Part shown: piece by piece, positions 7,621 through 16,494 of the stretch
How the letters are laid out: every line of letters starts with the position of its first letter
Numbering within the stretch: the stretch's first letter is position 1
Assembly (NCBI GenBank): GCA_018661465.1
Contig: JABJIC010000006.1
Location: 1 to 64,000 of the forward strand
Origin: Gammaproteobacteria bacterium
Lineage (GTDB): Bacteria > Pseudomonadota > Gammaproteobacteria > Pseudomonadales > Pseudohongiellaceae
Direction: 5' to 3'
Length of the DNA: 64,000 nt
Notes under the pieces: generated by a model
What the model saw: the letters and a program-made list of their open reading frames with translations, nothing else
Databases searched by the model: none
What the model was told of the DNA's origin: nothing
Program-made: the position numbers and the translations under genes

Positions 7621-9096
7621 CTAGCGCCACTGAGCGACAGGAATATTTTTGGCGCTATTGGTTCGATACTGAGAAAACATTTCAAATAATGCTTCTCGCT
7701 TATGCATATCTTTTCGTAATTCTTGCAGTTTGTTCAATTGCCACTGGGCTCCGGTTTGTTTTGTTGAGAGTCGTTCTTCGATTACCTTTAGTAAAGGTTG
7801 GAAGTCTGAAGGGATAAATCCCATTGACTCTAATTGCTCCGGCAGTTGAGGAAGTAGCTCTTGTATGATGTCAGCAACAGGCCGGTATTGAGGTTCACTT
7901 TGAAATCGAGAAGGCCAGAACAACTCTGCATCCATGCCTTTTTTCGCTGCTCGATAGAAATTAGCGGTACAGTAAGTAAAAGGTATTGCTGGTAACAATT
8001 CTTTAATTCCTGGCTGCATGAGTTTGGCTAAGCCAATCGCGAGAGCAGCATTTGCCAGCATGTCGACTATGCTCGGTCCTGCAGGTAGTGAACGAAGCTC
8101 GATTCGTAAATGACCTCCATCGGCTGGGTCATAGACAGGCCGGTTCCAGAGCCAAATAGATCCCTGATGTAATCGTAATTCGTGTAATTTCGGAATGCCT
8201 CCACTCTGGATAACTGCCATTGGATCTTCATCTGAGCAATCTGGCAGTATTGGGCGATAGAGAAACGCAGCTTCTTCGAATAGCTCAATCGCACTCTCTC
8301 GTAACCAGTTGTTTCCAAAATTTACCCTCGCTGGAATAGGGTTAAGGGAATCCTGTGGCCGGCAATCGATTGATTGTTTGAACAGTGGGATTCGGGTTTC
8401 TTGCCAAAGCCTATGACCAAACAAGGTAGGTGAATTTGCAGCCATCGCTACTACGAGAGGGGTAACCAGTTGCACGGCATTGTAAAAATCAGCAAATTCT
8501 TTCGGTGGGACTCTGAGATGCACTTGAAAGGAAGTATTTGCCCCTTCTAGCGTTACGTCATCCATGGCTAGCTGTAAAGTTTCATCGCCCTCGATGGCTA
8601 TTGTAAATGGTCCTCCGCGAATATCGGTCAGTTCCTTAGTCAGCGCTTCAAACCTCCCCAGCTTGGTCATTGCGTGATACCCGATATCAGATTGTTCTAG
8701 CGTTGGGAGGATGCCTACAGGAACGACGCTTCCATTCCACTGCGCTGCGCAGGCATTAACTTTGTCAATTGCCGCTTGTGCTTCTATTTCGGTTTTTGAA
8801 AAACAGCTGTCTTTCAAAAGAACCGGACTGAAGTTGTATTCAAGGTTGTAGCGGTTGAGTTCAAGAGTCAGCTGCGGGTCATTGAGCTCAGCAATGATTT
8901 CTTGATTCAAATAGAGAGGCCGTCCTTCTGGATCTACAATATATAGCTCTAACTCAGCACCAAATGAAAGTTCCCCTTCGCCAAAATCTGGTCTGGCAAG
9001 TAAGGACTCCAGAGCCTTTATGTTTGAACGAAGTCGATTACTGAAGTTACTAAAATCCTGTTCAGTAAAACTGGTGTTTTCGATTTCCAGACCCAT
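7621..9096 (-). CDS. GCS2-family carboxylate-amine ligase (glutamate-cysteine ligase-like)
   Basis: The 491-residue member of the glutamate-cysteine ligase 2 (YbdK-like) superfamily would be an ATP-dependent carboxylate-amine ligase. Supporting segments are FGAELELYIVDPEGRPL (ATP/metal-binding glutamates), ANTSFQVHLRVP, ARVNFGNNW and LRIELRSLPAGPS. It is not the usual proteobacterial GshA. An AAGG lies about 12 nt before the ATG. The downstream AstE/AspA-like hydrolase follows directly, an arrangement suggesting a dedicated amide-forming and amide-cleaving pair; the substrate is unknown. True glutathione synthesis is possible but not supported by a neighbouring gshB. Confidence 0.8.
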   Translation of the reverse strand: MGLEIENTSFTEQDFSNFSNRLRSNIKALESLLARPDFGEGELSFGAELELYIVDPEGRPLYLNQEIIAELNDPQLTLELNRYNLEYNFSPVLLKDSCFSKTEIEAQAAIDKVNACAAQWNGSVVPVGILPTLEQSDIGYHAMTKLGRFEALTKELTDIRGGPFTIAIEGDETLQLAMDDVTLEGANTSFQVHLRVPPKEFADFYNAVQLVTPLVVAMAANSPTLFGHRLWQETRIPLFKQSIDCRPQDSLNPIPARVNFGNNWLRESAIELFEEAAFLYRPILPDCSDEDPMAVIQSGGIPKLHELRLHQGSIWLWNRPVYDPADGGHLRIELRSLPAGPSIVDMLANAALAIGLAKLMQPGIKELLPAIPFTYCTANFYRAAKKGMDAELFWPSRFQSEPQYRPVADIIQELLPQLPEQLESMGFIPSDFQPLLKVIEERLSTKQTGAQWQLNKLQELRKDMHKREALFEMFSQYRTNSAKNIPVAQWR

Positions 9097-9189
9097 ATGA
9101 GCGACCTTTTATAGTTGCCTGTTGTTTTGTTAATCGGTTCAAGTGAGCAATGGAATGCATCCTGCTGATTCAAACTATAACTTTCTACT

Positions 9190-9229
9190 AAAACAAAGCT
9201 GCTTCTCTCAAGAGTAGCAGCTTTGTTTT
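9190..9229. terminator. Bidirectional terminator downstream of the cytochrome lipoprotein gene
   Basis: Perfect 14-bp inverted repeat (9190-9203 and 9216-9229) with a 12-nt loop. The stem ends in A4 and T4, so it works as an intrinsic terminator in either direction. It lies 53 nt past the stop of the minus-strand cytochrome gene and separates that gene from the GCS2-family gene on the same strand. Confidence 0.85.
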
Positions 9230-9281
9230 CATCAGGTAAAGAGAGTTGATCGCGCTCGAAGAGCCTTCAATTGAATGCTTC

Positions 9282-9779
9282 TTAGCGTTCTGCCGTAGGT
9301 GATAGTTCACCGAAGATATTCATGGTTGGCAGATCGGGCTTGAAGTCAATGTGGCAAGACTCGCAAATATCTACAATTTCGTCGCCAGCCCTGGAAATTA
9401 GCTCAATGTCTTGGGAGCGGGCCGCGTTGACAGCGCGTGCAGCGGCTGCAGACAGTTGTTCGGAGTACTCCTGCCATTCGTTACGTTGGGTCCAGGCTTC
9501 GTCTGCTGGACCTGTGCCCGGTATTGATAGAAGAGAGCCCCCTACTTGTAGTTGACGAGCAAGGTGTTCCAATTCTCTCCAGTCGCGATCATTGGTGGGG
9601 TTGTTCCAGGCGGCAATCCAAATAGGATCAGCTGAGTGATTAATCAGTGATGCCATTACTTCATTTATACTGATGGGCAGCCTCAATTCCTCCGTATTCT
9701 CTGGCGCCTCGTTGCATGCTACCAAAGCAATAGTGCTGATCATTATAGTAATTAGTTTTGTACAGTTCCAAATAGACAT
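9282..9779 (-). CDS. Lipoprotein c-type cytochrome-like protein with one CxxCH
   Basis: The 165-residue exported protein has a lipoprotein signal (ISTIALVAC, lipobox cysteine) and a single heme motif CESCH about 25 residues from the C-terminus. A C-terminal CxxCH after a helical domain is the layout of class II (cytochrome c'-like) proteins. Role in electron transfer or gas/heme sensing cannot be told apart. AGGAG lies 7 nt before the ATG at 9779, so this start is preferred to a codon 18 nt further up. An FNR/ANR-like box at 9857-9870 suggests oxygen-controlled expression. Confidence 0.7.
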   Translation of the reverse strand: MSIWNCTKLITIMISTIALVACNEAPENTEELRLPISINEVMASLINHSADPIWIAAWNNPTNDRDWRELEHLARQLQVGGSLLSIPGTGPADEAWTQRNEWQEYSEQLSAAAARAVNAARSQDIELISRAGDEIVDICESCHIDFKPDLPTMNIFGELSPTAER

Positions 9780-9856
9780 TTTCACGCTCCTAATCAATTT
9801 TACACCTTCAGTCTGCTCCGTTAACTATGAAGGCGCAATTAATTCCGAGAGAGTGA

Positions 9857-9870
9857 TTGACCCACATCAA
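9857..9870 (-). promoter_or_regulatory. FNR/ANR-like box upstream of the cytochrome gene
   Basis: TTGACCCACATCAA matches the FNR/ANR consensus TTGAT-N4-ATCAA at 9 of 10 defined positions. It lies in the intergenic space after the selB stop, 78-91 nt upstream of the cytochrome start. A site there could activate that gene when oxygen is low. The match could be chance, but its location before an electron-transfer gene fits. Confidence 0.6.
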
Positions 9871-9899
9871 TAGCGGCATGGAGAACAATTGGAGAGCAG

Positions 9900-11891
9900 T
9901 TATTTTCCGAAAACATTCTCTTTCTCAGTTCTAAGAAATCGGATATTTCCATCTCTTCGGGTAAAGCCGATACTGTCAAAATACTCCAATATTTCGATAC
10001 AAAGATTACGGCCGATTCCAGACTCGTCGCGAAATCCAATAACTGAAAACCCGTCTTCGTCATTCTGTTCTGCAGCTAGCTTCTCGGTAAATTCTGCGAG
10101 GGACATGATTGTCTCAGGAAGATAGTACCTATTATCGGCAACTTTAATCAGAGTGCCTGCCTTGGCTGATTGCCTAAGAATTCGATCTAGAGCAGAGAGG
10201 GGAATTCCTGTACTTTCAACTAGCTCTCTTGTGCGGGGCGCGACATTGCCAGCTTTCAAAAGAATGGGTCTAATCTTTTCCAGAAAATCCGTTTCTTCTT
10301 TGCTAAGAGAGATTGCATGGCCGGGAAGGTGAAGCAGGGTGCCTGTTTGCTTTACAGAGTGCTCTGTTTGTAATCTTGTCAGTAAACTGTGAAAGAGTTT
10401 ATGGGGGCCAGAAAAACCAACCGCTCTACTTAGAGCAGGTTCACTAATTCCTTGTTGGTTACTGAATTGCGAGTGGAAAACTTCTATCTGAGTAAGAATT
10501 TCCTGACAATATTGATGATAGAAATTTTGATGCAGTAGTATGGATTGAGACCGATCTTGTAAATTCAGCTCTACAAATTGAATACCGATGTTTTTTAATT
10601 TGAGAACAAGGTTTTCCAGTGCAGAAGACATTAGGTTTCTGGAAAGGGTGAAGTTTTCCAAATCCACTCCGTTGGGCTGCAGCTCTACGAGTGATGTCAG
10701 AGCATCCAGTGGATTCTGGTCCATGGCCTGCAAAACCCTTAAACGCATCTCACTGCTTCTACTCTTGCGTGGTACGAAGATATCGATTACTTCTCCACCG
10801 CCGATTGTATCTTGAGAAGCCGGGTCCCGAATTATGAATCGGTCACCGTATAGGGTATTCATGGGTTCATGGCATTTTATTTGATAAATATTCTCATCAT
10901 CCTTGCTTAGCTTTCTTATGGTGACAACATGATGTGATGCTCCCAGAAAAAGGTGGTACTGAGCGTTGCTGCGTAGCTTACCCTCGCTATCTGTGAGATT
11001 AAGTCTTGCATCTATTCTGTTGACGGGGTTAAAAATAGCCTCGGCCAAGATCCAGTCGCCGCGGCTGAGTTGTTTGTGATCAATATTTATATTTAGCGCA
11101 ACCCGTGTTCCTTTTTCAGCTGTTTCCAGATCATTCTCGTCCAATCGAATTCCACGAATTTTGCACTTGGCAGATGTAGCACTGTGGATAAACTCGCTTT
11201 CTTTCGCTGCCGAACCTGATCTCACCGTGCCAGTAACTACAGTTCCAATGCCTTTAACGCTGAAACTTCGATCCACCAGGAATCTGAAATGTTCTCCATA
11301 GCGCTTAGAGGCTGAATCATCGAGTTGTTCGGTTTCTTCTACAATCATGGAGCAGAGGTGGCTTTTGAGTTCGGCTATTCCGGTGCCTTCAGTATTGGAA
11401 ATTTCAAATACGGGTGAGTCCACGAGCATGGTATGGGATATCAGGTTTTCAACTTCTTGCTTGACTGTAGAGACCCTGGAATCATCACAGCGGTCGATTT
11501 TTGTTAAGGCGACAGCGGCTCGGGAGACATTTAGGAAATCCAGAATAGCGAGATGTTCTCTTGTCTGTGGCATGATCCCGTCGTCTGCTGCTATTACCAG
11601 AAGAGCGGCATCAACTGCGGCAACGCCGGCGAGCATATTGTTGATAAAGTCTGTGTGGCCGGGCACATCCACAAACCCAAGCGTATGAGTATTGTTCTTA
11701 TCTTCGGAAGAAAAATGGAGATAGGCGTAACCCGGCACAATAGTAAGTCCGCGTTTCTTCTCCTCTTCGAGTCGGTCCGTATTGGTGCCAGTAAGTCTGC
11801 CGACGAGGGATGTTTTTCCGTGATCGACATGTCCAGCCGTTGCAATAATCAGCGTGCTGGAGTGGCTTGATTTGGAATTAATGTCAGACAT
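9900..11891 (-). CDS. selB: Selenocysteine-specific elongation factor SelB
   Basis: SelB is a GTPase that carries selenocysteyl-tRNA to UGA codons marked by a SECIS hairpin. G-domain motifs are AGHVDHGKTSL (G1), DVPGHTDF (G3) and LTKIDR (G4). EF-Tu-like barrel domains follow, then a long C-terminal winged-helix region that binds SECIS RNA. The 663 residues are a little longer than E. coli SelB (614). ATG at 11891 is chosen; a TTG at 11906 is possible. The gene lies 60 nt downstream of the lactate permease on the same strand and may be read from its promoter. selA is 10 kb away on the other strand. Confidence 0.95.
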   Translation of the reverse strand: MSDINSKSSHSSTLIIATAGHVDHGKTSLVGRLTGTNTDRLEEEKKRGLTIVPGYAYLHFSSEDKNNTHTLGFVDVPGHTDFINNMLAGVAAVDAALLVIAADDGIMPQTREHLAILDFLNVSRAAVALTKIDRCDDSRVSTVKQEVENLISHTMLVDSPVFEISNTEGTGIAELKSHLCSMIVEETEQLDDSASKRYGEHFRFLVDRSFSVKGIGTVVTGTVRSGSAAKESEFIHSATSAKCKIRGIRLDENDLETAEKGTRVALNINIDHKQLSRGDWILAEAIFNPVNRIDARLNLTDSEGKLRSNAQYHLFLGASHHVVTIRKLSKDDENIYQIKCHEPMNTLYGDRFIIRDPASQDTIGGGEVIDIFVPRKSRSSEMRLRVLQAMDQNPLDALTSLVELQPNGVDLENFTLSRNLMSSALENLVLKLKNIGIQFVELNLQDRSQSILLHQNFYHQYCQEILTQIEVFHSQFSNQQGISEPALSRAVGFSGPHKLFHSLLTRLQTEHSVKQTGTLLHLPGHAISLSKEETDFLEKIRPILLKAGNVAPRTRELVESTGIPLSALDRILRQSAKAGTLIKVADNRYYLPETIMSLAEFTEKLAAEQNDEDGFSVIGFRDESGIGRNLCIEILEYFDSIGFTRRDGNIRFLRTEKENVFGK

Positions 11892-11951
11892 AGGCAATGC
11901 TACCAATTGATATGGCAGGCTACTCTTTTCTTCTCTAGTTTAGATATTTAC

Positions 11952-13742
11952 TCAGGGAACACTGCTGCGATTGAATTTCACTATGAAATAAATCATGGTT
12001 GCGACAATCAAGCCTGCTATCAAGAAGCCTGCATTCAGCATGCCGCTGCTCAAGTTTACTATCCCGTAACCTAATGAGCCGGTAATCAGCGCGTAGTAGG
12101 CGAAAGGCAGCAAGGTCTTTCTAATTACAGCACCTTCTTTTCCTATCAATCCCACAACTGCAGAGGCAGCCACAACATTGTGTACGCAGATTATGTTACC
12201 GGAAGCTCCGCCAACAGCTTGTAGTGCAACTATCCAGGTTGGGTCAACCAATATGCGTTCACCGACACCAAATTGGAATAATGAAAACATCATATTGCTT
12301 ACTGTATTACTGCCCGCGACAAATGCGCCCAGGCCGCCAATAAATGTGGAGAAGAATGGCCATGCAGATCCGGTGAGATTAGCTACACCTTCAGCGAGTG
12401 CTATGGGCATCTGTTCATAACCGGCAGCACCACCGCTGGAGTTTATAAATACCTGAACCATCGGCACGGTGAATACTAGTGCAGTAGATGCAGGAATAAG
12501 TGTTTTCAGGGAAGACTTAAAAGCATACTTGTATTCTGAACCTTTTAACCCGTGCAGGAGAATTGTAATCAGTGAAACAATAATAAATATGGTACCCGGC
12601 GACCACAGAGGTTGAAATGATGCAGTGATATCACTACCAAAAATTCCTTCCCAAGACCAAGTGATGAATTGATTTGCGTGACGCAAATACTGCTCCAGAT
12701 CCAATGCGCGGAGTCTTGTAATGATAAGAAGGCCAGCAACAAACAGATAGGGCGACCATGCCTTAACGATGCTCATCAATGGCTTATCTGCGTCTTGTGG
12801 GTCTGCATTGCCTTGAAGTGTTCCTGTCCATTCTTCTTCCCAGTCTTCCTTGTCTTCAAAATTCCAGACTTCATCAGCAGCTGGAATTAAGAACCCAGCC
12901 TTGGCAGTACTCACAACAATTGCGAGACCTATCATGCCTCCAAACATTGAAGGGAATTCAGGCCCTAAGAATCGAGCAACCAAGTAGTAGGGAATTGTCA
13001 TGGAAAATGCAGCGAAAAGTGCGAACTTCCAGACTCGGAAGCCGTCGGCAAAAGATCGATCCTTGCCGAAGAAGCGGGTCATTATTCCGGCGACGAAAAG
13101 GGGAATAAAAGTGCCAGCTATAGCATGGAGTAATGCAACCTTAGCAGCGATAAAGCCAAGAAATTCATCCCATTCAGCATAACCAAGGCTCAAAGCATAA
13201 CTAGCCATCGCTGGGTCAGCAGACAGGCCAGTATTTACTCCTACCAGAATAGGGGTACCCATAGCGCCAAATGAAACCGGTGTGCTTTGGATAATCATGC
13301 CGGCGACTACAGCGGCCATAGCGGGAAACCCCAAGCCCACCATAAGAGGCACAGCAACGGCTGCTGGAGTTCCGAATCCGGCAGAGCCTTCAATAAATGA
13401 GCCAAATAACCAGGCAATGATGATGACCTGGATTCTACGGTCAGGTGTTATATCTGAAAAACCCTGTCTAATGGCGCGAATGGCGCCACTTTGCTGCAAG
13501 GTGTTCAGCAGCAATATCGCTCCAAAAATTATGTAAATCAGGGTGCCTGCTACCCAGAGCCCATTTGCGCTTGCCGCAAGTACTTTGTTGCCGGGGACTT
13601 GCCAGACAAAAAGAGCGAGTGCTGCGGCCACTATATAGGCTATGGGCATGGCTCGACTTGCTGGCCATCTTAGGACTACGAGAAAGATTGCAACCGAGAT
13701 AATTGGGAGTAGGGATAGAAATGCAAGAACGCTGCTGCTCAT
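11952..13742 (-). CDS. lldP: L-lactate permease (LldP family)
   Basis: This is an inner-membrane transporter of 596 residues with a dozen or more hydrophobic helices. The family signatures are visible: a glycine/alanine-rich [27 protein letters not shown] segment (first part [15 protein letters not shown]), APVSF-like [15 protein letters not shown], and a late [12 protein letters not shown]. It imports L-lactate or related 2-hydroxy acids with protons. The frame extends 55 residues upstream, but that part is polar; the ATG at 13742, preceded by AAGAAGAAAAATT, starts a normal first helix. A cytoplasmic loop of about 70 acidic residues (near [10 protein letters not shown]) is slightly unusual. 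No lactate dehydrogenase gene is adjacent. Confidence 0.9.
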   Translation of the reverse strand: MSSSVLAFLSLLPIISVAIFLVVLRWPASRAMPIAYIVAAALALFVWQVPGNKVLAASANGLWVAGTLIYIIFGAILLLNTLQQSGAIRAIRQGFSDITPDRRIQVIIIAWLFGSFIEGSAGFGTPAAVAVPLMVGLGFPAMAAVVAGMIIQSTPVSFGAMGTPILVGVNTGLSADPAMASYALSLGYAEWDEFLGFIAAKVALLHAIAGTFIPLFVAGIMTRFFGKDRSFADGFRVWKFALFAAFSMTIPYYLVARFLGPEFPSMFGGMIGLAIVVSTAKAGFLIPAADEVWNFEDKEDWEEEWTGTLQGNADPQDADKPLMSIVKAWSPYLFVAGLLIITRLRALDLEQYLRHANQFITWSWEGIFGSDITASFQPLWSPGTIFIIVSLITILLHGLKGSEYKYAFKSSLKTLIPASTALVFTVPMVQVFINSSGGAAGYEQMPIALAEGVANLTGSAWPFFSTFIGGLGAFVAGSNTVSNMMFSLFQFGVGERILVDPTWIVALQAVGGASGNIICVHNVVAASAVVGLIGKEGAVIRKTLLPFAYYALITGSLGYGIVNLSSGMLNAGFLIAGLIVATMIYFIVKFNRSSVP

Positions 13743-13968
13743 AATTTTTCTTCTTTTTTTTAATAGAGAGCGGACTTTCAGCTTATCAGATAAATTCCTG
13801 ACAGAAAAACCCAATTCCTGATGATCCTTCGCTGATTTGGGCAAAGCTGGGAAATGGACTGAAATTCGGTTCCCCTTAGGCGAATATAAGTGGAATAATG
13901 GGTCCATCGACTCTCTACCTAGAGAGTTCCCTGATTGAACTCTTCAGTAATTATTTAGGAGAAAGACT

Positions 13969-14565
13969 ATGGAAATCTCAACTATCGTAGTGCTGGTGAT
14001 TATTGCAGCCCTCTTTTTTTACGTAATAGGGATATATAACCGCCTGGTTAGCTTAAAGAATAGATATCAGAACGCGTTCGCACAGATTGAGGTTCAATTA
14101 AAGAGGCGTTATGACCTCATTCCCAATCTGGTAGAAACAGCAAAGAGCTACATGAAGCACGAGAGGGAAACACTCGAGGCTGTAATATCTGCTAGAAATT
14201 CTGCAGCGGCGGGTCTTGCAGCTGCGGCTGCCGATCCAGGCAATGCTGCGGCGATGTCTGAGCTGATCGGCCAAGAAGGGGCTTTAGCTGGAGCGATGAG
14301 CAAGTTTAACGTCGTTATGGAAGCCTATCCTGATTTAAAGGCTAATCAGAATATGATGCAGCTCAGCGAAGAGCTTACAGCCACTGAAAATAAAGTAGCA
14401 TTCTCCAGACAAGCTTTTAATGACCAGGTCATGGCATTTAATACTTACAAGCAGTCGTTTCCTCCAGTAGCAGTTGCTGGAATTTTTGGTTATGGGGCTG
14501 ATGCAAGTTTGTTGGAATTTGAAGACAGTGCAGAAATTCAGGAAGCGCCAAAAGTTTCGTTTTAA
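13969..14565 (+). CDS. lemA: LemA family protein
   Basis: The 198-residue protein has one N-terminal membrane helix (about 5-24) and a helical domain with the LemA hallmark [20 protein letters not shown] and [15 protein letters not shown]. LemA proteins are membrane-anchored, and many are encoded next to membrane proteases or phospholipid-associated proteins, as here with an M48 peptidase 27 nt downstream. AGGAGAAAG lies 5 nt before the ATG. The cellular role of the family is not settled. Confidence 0.93.
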   Translation: MEISTIVVLVIIAALFFYVIGIYNRLVSLKNRYQNAFAQIEVQLKRRYDLIPNLVETAKSYMKHERETLEAVISARNSAAAGLAAAAADPGNAAAMSELIGQEGALAGAMSKFNVVMEAYPDLKANQNMMQLSEELTATENKVAFSRQAFNDQVMAFNTYKQSFPPVAVAGIFGYGADASLLEFEDSAEIQEAPKVSF

Positions 14566-14592
14566 TTAGCGAGAAAAAGTGACTATCACTAT

Positions 14593-16494
14593 ATGAATTT
14601 CTTTGAGTCGCAAGATACAGCTCGCCGAAACACGGGGAAACTCATCCTGTTGTTTTCTCTTGCCATATTCTCTCTAATCATAGTGACCAATTTGTTGGTT
14701 ATGGTGGTTTTCGGTTTTGCTGGCTCGGGGATTGATAGCGTCTCAACGACACAAGCTATTACCTTCAATTGGGAAACTTTTTTGTGGGTTGGTGTTGCTG
14801 TTACTTCTGTTGTGCTTCTGGGTAGTCTTTATAAAATAAGCGCCTTATCTGGAGGAGGGGCGAGAGTCGCAGAGATGATGAATGGGCGGCTGCTTGTTCA
14901 AGGAACCCAGGATTTGCAGGAAAGAAAAATCCTGAATGTTGTAGAAGAAATGGCTCTTGCATCCGGTACGCCGGTACCACCTGTTTATCTTATGGAGGAG
15001 TCAGGTATTAACGCCTTTGCCGCAGGATTTTCTCCAAGTGATGCGGTAATTGGGATTACTCGTGGCGCTATTAAAACCCTTAGTCGAGACCAGCTACAAG
15101 GCGTAGTGGCTCACGAATTTAGTCACATCTTACATGGTGACATGCGAATAAATATTCGACTTATCGGAGTGCTTCACGGAATTATGGTCCTGGGCCTGAT
15201 TGGTTACTATTTGCTCCGAGGCGGGGTTTATAGTCGCCGCTCAAAGGAATCAGGAGGGATTGTTTTTCTCGGAATTGGCCTTGTTGCAATTGGTTTCGTA
15301 GGAACGTTTTTCGGGAATCTCATTAAGGCGGCAGTAAGCAGACAGAGGGAATTTCTGGCAGACGCTTCCGCTGTTCAATTTACACGCAACCCTGATGGCA
15401 TAGGTGGCGCGTTGATGCAGATAGCTACCCATTCACAACATTCCTATCTAGATAACCCCAATGCTGCTGAAGTTTCCCATGCTTTATTTGAGGAAGGAAG
15501 AGTGTCGCCGTTGAGCGGGCTCTATGCTACTCACCCACCTTTAGATAAACGAATTAGTGCGATACTGCCGAATTGGGATGGCGAGTATGTAACAAACCGG
15601 TCATTCACTCCTGAGGAACCGGTGAAGAAGGAAGATTCGGGGACTGTGCAAGATAATATGAGCGCAATTTTGACCGGATCAATTTTAGCGGGATCGAGCC
15701 TGCTTGATCAGGTTGGTAACCCTGATGCTCAACATTTGAAACATGCCCATGAGGTGCTAGGTCGAATTCCCAAGTCGTTTTTGGAAGCGGCTCATGAGCC
15801 CCACGGTGCTCGCGCCTTAGTTTATTGTCTGGTACTACACGGAAATGAATCGACTAGCCAGCAGCAACTCGACCTACTGAGTCGTCAGGCAGACGATGGT
15901 GTTTATGACGAATTGCTTAAGCTAGAAGAAAAGAGGGATGTGCTAGAGGCTGATTTTCGATTGCCTTTGATCTCTATTGCACTCTCTAGCCTGCGTCAAT
16001 TGTCTGAAAACCAGTACGAGTTATTCAAGCGTAATTTCAACGAGCTGATTCTGCTAGATAAGAAAATCAGTTTAATGGAATGGTCTCTGCAGAAAATTAT
16101 TTTTCATAATCTTGATCAGGTATTCAAACATTCACCGACTATGCTTTTCGGAAAGAAAAATATTAGGGGCTGTGCCGATTCAGTTTCAATACTATTTTCC
16201 CTCTTAGTTCAATCTTCTGAGCAGGATGGAATTACAGCAGAGCAGGCATTCGAAAAAGGCTCCTTGGAATTAGACCTTAATTTGGATATCCGCAATGTAG
16301 GTACTTTGGGATTTGAAGATTTCAATAGCGCTTTGGATGAACTGGCTCTGATAAAGCCACTCCAAAAACCCGCTCTTTTAAAAGCTTGTCTGGCTTGTAT
16401 CAGCGCGGATGGAAAGTTTGCAGCAATAGAAGTTGAATTGTTAAGAGCGGTGTCGGCGACATTGGATTGCCCAATGCCGCCGATCAAACTTTAG
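14593..16494 (+). CDS. M48-family membrane metalloprotease (HtpX-like) with long C-terminal domain
   Basis: The 633-residue zinc protease has membrane helices at about 17-41 and 63-81, then HEFSH (174-178) with the catalytic glutamate, two further helices (about 192-209 and 220-245), and a third metal ligand in [10 protein letters not shown]. Up to about residue 330 it follows HtpX, which is about 290 residues. The remaining 300 residues are soluble, helical and tellurite-resistance-TerB-like at the very end ([20 protein letters not shown]), an arrangement known from LemA-linked M48 proteases. It likely degrades misfolded membrane proteins. It lies in an operon with lemA; the stop codon overlaps that of the convergent ppdK by 2 nt. 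Confidence 0.9.
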   Translation: MNFFESQDTARRNTGKLILLFSLAIFSLIIVTNLLVMVVFGFAGSGIDSVSTTQAITFNWETFLWVGVAVTSVVLLGSLYKISALSGGGARVAEMMNGRLLVQGTQDLQERKILNVVEEMALASGTPVPPVYLMEESGINAFAAGFSPSDAVIGITRGAIKTLSRDQLQGVVAHEFSHILHGDMRINIRLIGVLHGIMVLGLIGYYLLRGGVYSRRSKESGGIVFLGIGLVAIGFVGTFFGNLIKAAVSRQREFLADASAVQFTRNPDGIGGALMQIATHSQHSYLDNPNAAEVSHALFEEGRVSPLSGLYATHPPLDKRISAILPNWDGEYVTNRSFTPEEPVKKEDSGTVQDNMSAILTGSILAGSSLLDQVGNPDAQHLKHAHEVLGRIPKSFLEAAHEPHGARALVYCLVLHGNESTSQQQLDLLSRQADDGVYDELLKLEEKRDVLEADFRLPLISIALSSLRQLSENQYELFKRNFNELILLDKKISLMEWSLQKIIFHNLDQVFKHSPTMLFGKKNIRGCADSVSILFSLLVQSSEQDGITAEQAFEKGSLELDLNLDIRNVGTLGFEDFNSALDELALIKPLQKPALLKACLACISADGKFAAIEVELLRAVSATLDCPMPPIKL

